DNA of 10,519 nt from Candidatus Colimorpha enterica (GTDB lineage Bacteria; Bacillota; Clostridia; Oscillospirales; CAG-272). The stretch is from assembly GCA_000433515.1 (NCBI GenBank), contig FR891227.1:1-10519 (forward strand). The letters are read 5' to 3'. Numbering within the stretch: the stretch's first letter is position 1; every line of letters begins with the position of its first letter. Positions 6,914-10,519 of this stretch are shown one piece after another. The translations under genes were made by a program, and so were the position numbers. Below the pieces are notes generated by a model. That model was not told the DNA's origin, ran no database searches, and worked only from the letters and a program-made list of their open reading frames with translations.

Positions 6914-8206
6914 TTATAGAAGGTCTTTCGTTTTTCGTGCGAGATACAAAGGAAGGTTGGTGATATACCCGTCCTTGCGATAGCCACGCTTTGAGAAGCG
7001 GATGGCGTGATCCGGCTCATGGTCTGCAATGTACTTTTTGAAAGAGGGCGCGGATTTATCCTCACCACCCTTAGCCTCAACGGGGATGATTTCAGTACCG
7101 TATTGCAGAACAAAGTCAATCTCGTTGTTCTTGTCTGAGAAATAGCGCGGCTCAACCTCAAATAGACCGCGAAGCTGCTGCAACACATAGTTTTCAGTCA
7201 GAGGTCCCTTGAATTGATAGTCGCTCTTCAAGAGGATTGCGCTGTTGTCTATGCCAGCCATGTGCTTGAGCAGTCCGGTGTCAAAAACAAAGAGCTTGAA
7301 TTGATCGAGCTTGTCAAAAGCGGAAAGAGGATGCTCCATCTTGGAAACATTGTAGACTCTATTCAGCATTCCGGCTGAGACAAGCCATTCGATAGCCTCT
7401 TCAAAGTCACGCGCTCTGCCGCCTTCACGGACTGCTCCGTACATGAACTTTTCATTCGGTTTTGCAAGCTGGGCAACAATGCTGCGGAACACCATTAGGA
7501 TGCGTCCACTGTTCACCTTCCCGTTGTGCTTGGAGAAGTCGTTTTCATAGATTTCAACAAGCTCGCGCTGAATCTGCGAAACCTTTGCAGGATCTTTATA
7601 TTTTACCCAAGAGGACACGCACTCAGGCATACCGCCAATAATGAGGTAGTTGTTATATGCCTCAAGTAAACGGTTATGGAAGATTTCCTCGATCTGTTGC
7701 TCCTTTTGAATGCTCTCATAGTAAGAGAACAAGGCTGCATCCGTTGCATCAAGAAACTCATCGAAGGTCAAGGGGTAGATGTCAAGCAGATTGACCATTC
7801 CAACCGGATAGGACTTCGGCTTTGCAAGCAGTGTTCCAAGCAAGCTACCGGCTGCAATGACATGGTATTCGTTGGCTTTTTCCTTGAAATACTTGAGTGT
7901 GTTGAGTGCTTCCGGGCATTCCTGAATCTCGTCAAAGATGACCAGTGTTTTCTCCGGCAGGATCTTCTCTCCGGCGATCATGGACAGCAGCTCGATAATG
8001 CGATGAGGATTTTTGTTTGCTTCAAAGATGGATTTCAGTTCATCTTCCTCATCAAAGTTGAAGTAGACATAGCTTTCGTAGTAATTCTGCCCGAACTCCT
8101 TCATCAGCCATGTTTTGCCTACCTGTCGTGCGCCGCGCATAACCAACGGCTTGCGATCCTCGCTGGACTTCCATTTTATAAGCTCTTGAATCGCGTTACG
8201 CTTCAA
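6914..8206 (-). CDS. AAA ATPase with DUF4143 C-terminus (AAA_14/DUF4143 family), passenger gene
   Basis: A 430-residue soluble ATPase. The AAA_14-type N-terminal domain holds Walker A G-A-R-Q-V-G-K-T at 25-32, Walker B L-V-I-F-D-E-I-Q with D92 and E93, and the family's A-A-G-S-L-L-G at about 118-124. The DUF4143 part ends with E-I-D-F-V (362-366) and P-V-E-A-K-G-G (375-381), an arrangement like the PD-(D/E)XK nuclease core. The TTG at 8206 is chosen because AAGGGAG (8221-8215) lies eight bases before it and M-K-R-N-A-I-Q-E-L-I is the usual N-terminus. The ATG at 8272 lies upstream of the promoter's -35 box. It is the only reverse-strand gene here, with its own promoter and terminator, and it splits the transfer operon from the topoisomerase gene. 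The family is common in gut bacteria and archaea and its function is not established; defence, regulation or DNA processing are possible. Confidence 0.9.
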   Translation of the reverse strand: MKRNAIQELIKWKSSEDRKPLVMRGARQVGKTWLMKEFGQNYYESYVYFNFDEEDELKSIFEANKNPHRIIELLSMIAGEKILPEKTLVIFDEIQECPEALNTLKYFKEKANEYHVIAAGSLLGTLLAKPKSYPVGMVNLLDIYPLTFDEFLDATDAALFSYYESIQKEQQIEEIFHNRLLEAYNNYLIIGGMPECVSSWVKYKDPAKVSQIQRELVEIYENDFSKHNGKVNSGRILMVFRSIVAQLAKPNEKFMYGAVREGGRARDFEEAIEWLVSAGMLNRVYNVSKMEHPLSAFDKLDQFKLFVFDTGLLKHMAGIDNSAILLKSDYQFKGPLTENYVLQQLRGLFEVEPRYFSDKNNEIDFVLQYGTEIIPVEAKGGEDKSAPSFKKYIADHEPDHAIRFSKRGYRKDGYITNLPLYLARKTKDLL

Positions 8207-8214
8207 GTAAATCA

Positions 8215-8221
8215 CTCCCTT
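8215..8221 (-). promoter_or_regulatory. Shine-Dalgarno of the DUF4143 ATPase, fixing a TTG start
   Basis: Read on the minus strand this is AAGGGAG, eight bases before TTG (8206-8204). No other start codon in the frame has such a site. Confidence 0.75.
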
Positions 8222-8237
8222 CTGCGTGGTTGAATAT

Positions 8238-8266
8238 AGTATAACACATTTTTCTGAAATTTTCAA
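8238..8266 (-). promoter_or_regulatory. Sigma-A promoter of the DUF4143 ATPase
   Basis: On the minus strand: TTGAAA (8266-8261), a 17-base spacer, then TATACT (8243-8238) preceded by TG at -15/-14 (TGTTATACT), an extended -10. Transcription would begin near 8231, giving a leader of roughly 25 bases to the TTG start. One copy of the CACATTTTTCTGA element (8245-8257) fills most of the spacer, so a protein bound there would block this promoter. Confidence 0.75.
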
Positions 8267-8322
8267 TAGCAATCACGCACATTTTTCTGACACAATCAGA
8301 CATGGAAGCACACATTTTTCTA
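8245..8322. repeat. Three 33-bp-spaced copies of CACATTTTTCT in the divergent intergenic region
   Basis: Copies start at 8245, 8278 and 8311, a spacing of exactly 33 bp each. Eleven bases (CACATTTTTCT) are identical in all three; the first two share 13 (ending GA). The bases between copies are not alike. Copy 1 lies between the -35 and -10 of the reverse-strand ATPase promoter; copy 3 abuts the topoisomerase Shine-Dalgarno. The stretch 8207-8337 between the two genes holds these repeats, the ATPase promoter and leader, and the topoisomerase leader. I could not find a convincing + strand promoter in it. Confidence 0.8.
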
Positions 8323-8329
8323 AAGGAGG
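8323..8329 (+). promoter_or_regulatory. Shine-Dalgarno of topoisomerase III, fixing a TTG start at 8338
   Basis: AAGGAGG lies eight bases before TTG 8338-8340. The in-frame ATG at 8302 has no ribosome binding site and would add 12 residues that include the binding site itself as codons. Confidence 0.8.
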
Positions 8330-8337
8330 TACATTTA

Positions 8338-10407
8338 TTGATATTAGTCATCGCTGAAAAGCCGAGCGTAGCTCAGTCCATTGCGAAGGTGTTAGGCGCG
8401 ACATCTCGCAAGGACGGCTACCTTGAAGGAAACAACTACATCGTCTCATGGTGTGTCGGTCATCTCGTGGGGCTTGCTGATGCAAGCTCCTACGATGAAC
8501 GCTATGCCAAGTGGAGATATGACGATCTTCCCATCGTGCCGGAGGAATGGCTGTTTGAAGTTCCGAAGGACAAAGCGCAGCAGTTTAAGGTGCTGCGTGA
8601 TCTCATGAAGGACAAGCGCGTCACCGAGCTTGTCTGCGCCACCGATGCAGGACGCGAAGGAGAGTTGATTTTCCGTCTCGTCTACAATAAGGCTGGCTGC
8701 ACAAAGCCCTTCAAGCGTCTCTGGATCAGCTCCCTTGAGGATGCTGCCATCCGTGAGGGCTTCGATCATCTGCGTGACGGCAGTGATTACGATAAGCTCT
8801 ACGAAGCAGCTCTCAGCCGTTCAAAGGCTGACTGGATTGTCGGTATCAACGGCACCCGGCTGTTCACTACGCTCTATAAGAAAAAGCTGGTGGTTGGGCG
8901 TGTTCAGACACCGACGCTTGCAATGCTTGTGGAGCGTGAAGGAAAGATTACTACCTTTCACAAGGAGAAGTATTTCAATATCCATGTCGAAAAGGACGGT
9001 CTGACAGCAGACATGGAGAAGATCAAAACCGTAGAAGAGGCGAAAACCATTGCGGCGGCTTGTGATAAAAAGCAAGCCGTCATTTCTTCTGTCCGTAAGG
9101 AAACGAAGACAGTCAATCCTCCGAAGCTCTACGATCTGACCACCTTGCAGCGTGAGGCAAACCGCTATTACAGCTTCACGGCGCAGCAGACGCTTGATCT
9201 CGTTCAGTCTCTCTATGAAAAGAAGCTCCTGACCTATCCTCGCACAGACAGTCAGTTCATCACAGATGACATGGAAGGCACTGCCCGTCAGGTCATTGAC
9301 ATCATCTGTCGGAAGGTGTCGATTTTTGACGGCATCCGGCACGATCCCGATATGAAACGGATCATCAACAACGCAAAGGTCACGGACCACCATGCCATCA
9401 TTCCCACTGTCCAGCTTGAGAAGCAGGATCTCTTCGAGCTGCCTCAGTCTGAGCAGAAGGTTTTGAGCCTTGTGGGTATGCGCCTCTTGGCTGCTACCGG
9501 CGAGAAGCACATCTATGACGAGACACTGATCACGCTCTCATGCGAAGGCTATGAGTTCAAGAGCAAAGGCAAAACGGTCACTCAGGAAGGCTGGAAGGCT
9601 GTCGAGCAGCGTTTCAAAGCGTCTCTCAAGACCAAAGACAAAGAAGATCCTGAAAAGGTGCTTCCTGCGGTCAATGAGAACGACATCCTCAGTCCCGTCT
9701 CTGCCAGCGTCACAGAGCATTACACTACGCCTCCGAAGCCGTACACAGAGGACACCTTGCTGTCCGCTATGGAGACTGCCGGAAATGATGAGTTCGATGA
9801 TGATACCGAAAAGAAGGGGCTTGGAACTCCTGCCACTCGCGCCGGTATCATCGAAAAGCTGGTGAAATCCGGCTTCATCGAGCGCAAAGGCAAGTCTCTC
9901 GTGCCTACGAAGGATGGCAGCAATCTCGTCTGCGTCCTGCCTGAGCAAATTACATCTCCTACGATGACTGCGGAATGGGAGAACACCCTGATGCAGATTG
10001 AGCGCGGCAATGCGGATGCAGATGTCTTCCTCAAAGGCATCGTTCAGATGACCGGCGATCTCGTGAAAGCATATCCATTCCTCTCAGATGCGGAGGCAAA
10101 CCGCTTTGAATCCGGCAAAGAGGTCGTCGGTAAATGCCCTCGCTGCGGATCTCCGGTCTATGTCGGCAAGGGCAACTATTACTGTTCCAGCAAAGAGTGT
10201 TCCTTTTGTATGTGGGAGGACAACAAGTTCTTTGCATCAAAGAAAAAGAAACTGACAAAGAAGATTGCAAAGGAGCTGCTTGACAAGGGATGGTGTCGAG
10301 TGAAGGGGCTTTATACCCCGAAGAAGCCCCAGCTCTATGACGCGATCATCAAGCTGGATGATACCGGCGGCAAGTATGTCAGCTTCAAGATGGAGTTTGA
10401 TAAGTAA
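8338..10407 (+). CDS. topB: DNA topoisomerase III (type IA), ICE-encoded TopB/TraE-like
   Basis: A 689-residue type IA topoisomerase, which relaxes and decatenates DNA through single-strand passage; in conjugative elements it probably helps process the transferred strand. The Toprim domain is at the N-terminus: (M)-I-L-V-I-A-E-K-P-S-V-A with Glu7, and D-A-G-R-E-G-E at 103-109. The catalytic tyrosine is Tyr300 in L-T-Y-P-R-T-D-S. G-L-G-T-P-A-T-R-A-G-I-I-E-K-L follows, as usual for TopB. A C-terminal zinc-ribbon-like motif lies at Cys600, 603, 616, 621 and 624. All active-site residues are present. The start is TTG, set by the AAGGAGG at 8323-8329 and by the normal N-terminus. The next gene starts 12 bases after the stop, so a second transfer operon seems to begin here, cut off from the upstream one by the terminator and the reverse-strand ATPase. 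Confidence 0.95.
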   Translation: MILVIAEKPSVAQSIAKVLGATSRKDGYLEGNNYIVSWCVGHLVGLADASSYDERYAKWRYDDLPIVPEEWLFEVPKDKAQQFKVLRDLMKDKRVTELVCATDAGREGELIFRLVYNKAGCTKPFKRLWISSLEDAAIREGFDHLRDGSDYDKLYEAALSRSKADWIVGINGTRLFTTLYKKKLVVGRVQTPTLAMLVEREGKITTFHKEKYFNIHVEKDGLTADMEKIKTVEEAKTIAAACDKKQAVISSVRKETKTVNPPKLYDLTTLQREANRYYSFTAQQTLDLVQSLYEKKLLTYPRTDSQFITDDMEGTARQVIDIICRKVSIFDGIRHDPDMKRIINNAKVTDHHAIIPTVQLEKQDLFELPQSEQKVLSLVGMRLLAATGEKHIYDETLITLSCEGYEFKSKGKTVTQEGWKAVEQRFKASLKTKDKEDPEKVLPAVNENDILSPVSASVTEHYTTPPKPYTEDTLLSAMETAGNDEFDDDTEKKGLGTPATRAGIIEKLVKSGFIERKGKSLVPTKDGSNLVCVLPEQITSPTMTAEWENTLMQIERGNADADVFLKGIVQMTGDLVKAYPFLSDAEANRFESGKEVVGKCPRCGSPVYVGKGNYYCSSKECSFCMWEDNKFFASKKKKLTKKIAKELLDKGWCRVKGLYTPKKPQLYDAIIKLDDTGGKYVSFKMEFDK

Positions 10408-10419
10408 AGGAGATAACAG

Positions 10420-10519
10420 ATGGCTGAAAACAGAAATGCACAGCAAGTCCGTGAAATCACAGATAAGCTGGAACAGGGCATCAAGGAACTCTTTGAATCC
10501 GAGCGGTTCAAGGAATATC
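10420..10519 (+). CDS. Start of an ArdC/LtrC-like protein (ssDNA-binding, antirestriction type), truncated by the window
   Basis: Only 33 codons are present, beginning M-A-E-N-R-N-A-Q-Q-V-R-E-I-T and running to S-E-R-F-K-E-Y at the edge. AAAGGAG at 10406-10412 lies seven bases before the ATG, 12 bases after the topoisomerase stop, so the two are likely co-transcribed. This helical N-terminus resembles what I recall of the large ArdC-type N-terminal domain proteins (also annotated LtrC or YodL-domain proteins) that follow topoisomerase III in Tn1549-like elements. ArdC binds single-stranded DNA and protects incoming DNA from restriction. With no domain core visible, the name rests on a short match and on position. 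Confidence 0.6.
   Translation, partial: MAENRNAQQVREITDKLEQGIKELFESERFKEY

Larger units (their letters stand above)
1..10519. mobile_element. Interior of a Tn1549/CTn2-like integrative conjugative element
   Basis: The gene set and order (VirB4-like ATPase, small unnamed protein, DNA methylase, NlpC/P60 wall hydrolase, DUF4315, DUF4366, topoisomerase III, ArdC/LtrC-like protein) match, as recalled, the transfer region of Tn1549-type elements and C. difficile CTn2/CTn4. Neither end is in the window: no integrase, excisionase, relaxase, coupling protein, oriT or att site is seen. The only gene out of step with this layout is the reverse-strand AAA/DUF4143 ATPase between the DUF4366 gene and the topoisomerase gene. 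The family assignment rests on recognised proteins, not on a database search. Confidence 0.85.

Noticed and set aside
7676..8233. 185-codon + strand open frame within the ATPase gene
   Set aside because: Antisense to a gene with intact Walker motifs; the peptide is Cys/Leu-rich with no domain and its start has no Shine-Dalgarno.
8207..8272. ATG 8272 (minus) as the ATPase start
   Set aside because: It is upstream of the -35/-10 promoter, so would not be in the mRNA, and the added residues do not match the family N-terminus.
8286..8300. TCTGA-N5-TCAGA inverted repeat as an operator
   Set aside because: Only five base pairs per arm, part of it belongs to the repeated element; too short to claim on its own.
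8245..8322. 33-bp-spaced repeats as a CRISPR array or replication iterons
   Set aside because: Repeats are only 11-13 bases, just three copies, no cas genes or replication initiator beside them; a regulatory reading fits better.
8302..8337. ATG 8302 as topoisomerase start
   Set aside because: No Shine-Dalgarno before it, and the extra codons run through the real AAGGAGG site; the type IA N-terminus begins at 8338.
8207..8337. A + strand promoter for the topoisomerase
   Set aside because: Several TTGAAT- or CTGACA-like -35 candidates were tried, but none has an acceptable -10 box at 16-18 bases.

Overview
The window is an interior stretch of an integrative and conjugative element of the Tn1549 / Clostridioides difficile CTn2-CTn4 type. 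The codon use, strong AAGGAGG-type ribosome binding sites and protein families point to a gut Clostridia host (Oscillospiraceae or Lachnospiraceae-like). This is judged from recalled families, not from a search. No integrase, relaxase, oriT or element end is visible, so both ends of the element lie outside.

Left to right on the + strand: the 3' part of a VirB4-like conjugation ATPase (broken near the window edge, see below); an unnamed acidic soluble protein; a beta-type DNA methyltransferase that seems to start at an ATA codon; a membrane-anchored NlpC/P60 peptidoglycan hydrolase (CD1108 family); a small coiled-coil DUF4315 protein; and a secreted, C-terminally anchored DUF4366 (CD1107-family) protein. 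These six are tightly packed, with overlaps or very short gaps, and each later gene has its own Shine-Dalgarno, as expected of one transfer operon. A perfect 12-bp hairpin follows. Next, on the opposite strand, comes a monocistronic AAA ATPase with a DUF4143 C-terminus and a good sigma-A promoter of its own. It looks like a passenger gene set into the transfer region. Beyond it, on the + strand again, are a TraE/TopB-like DNA topoisomerase III and the first 33 codons of what looks like an ArdC/LtrC-like antirestriction protein.

How they work together: VirB4 powers the type IV secretion channel; the NlpC/P60 protein opens peptidoglycan for it; the DUF4315 and DUF4366 proteins are conserved companions of this machinery with no proven role; topoisomerase III handles DNA during transfer; and the methyltransferase and ArdC-like protein may protect incoming DNA from restriction.

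Four things stand out. (1) The first 300 bases of virB4 hold two imperfect tandem duplications, 99 bp in frame and 20 bp out of frame, whose copies differ only at synonymous third positions. This suggests a join between two diverged versions of the same gene (recombination or assembly chimera). (2) The methyltransferase apparently starts at ATA. (3) The antisense DUF4143 ATPase is an insertion into an otherwise conserved operon. (4) The intergenic region between the ATPase and topoisomerase carries three copies of an 11-13 bp element spaced exactly 33 bp apart; one lies in the spacer of the ATPase promoter and one abuts the topoisomerase ribosome binding site.
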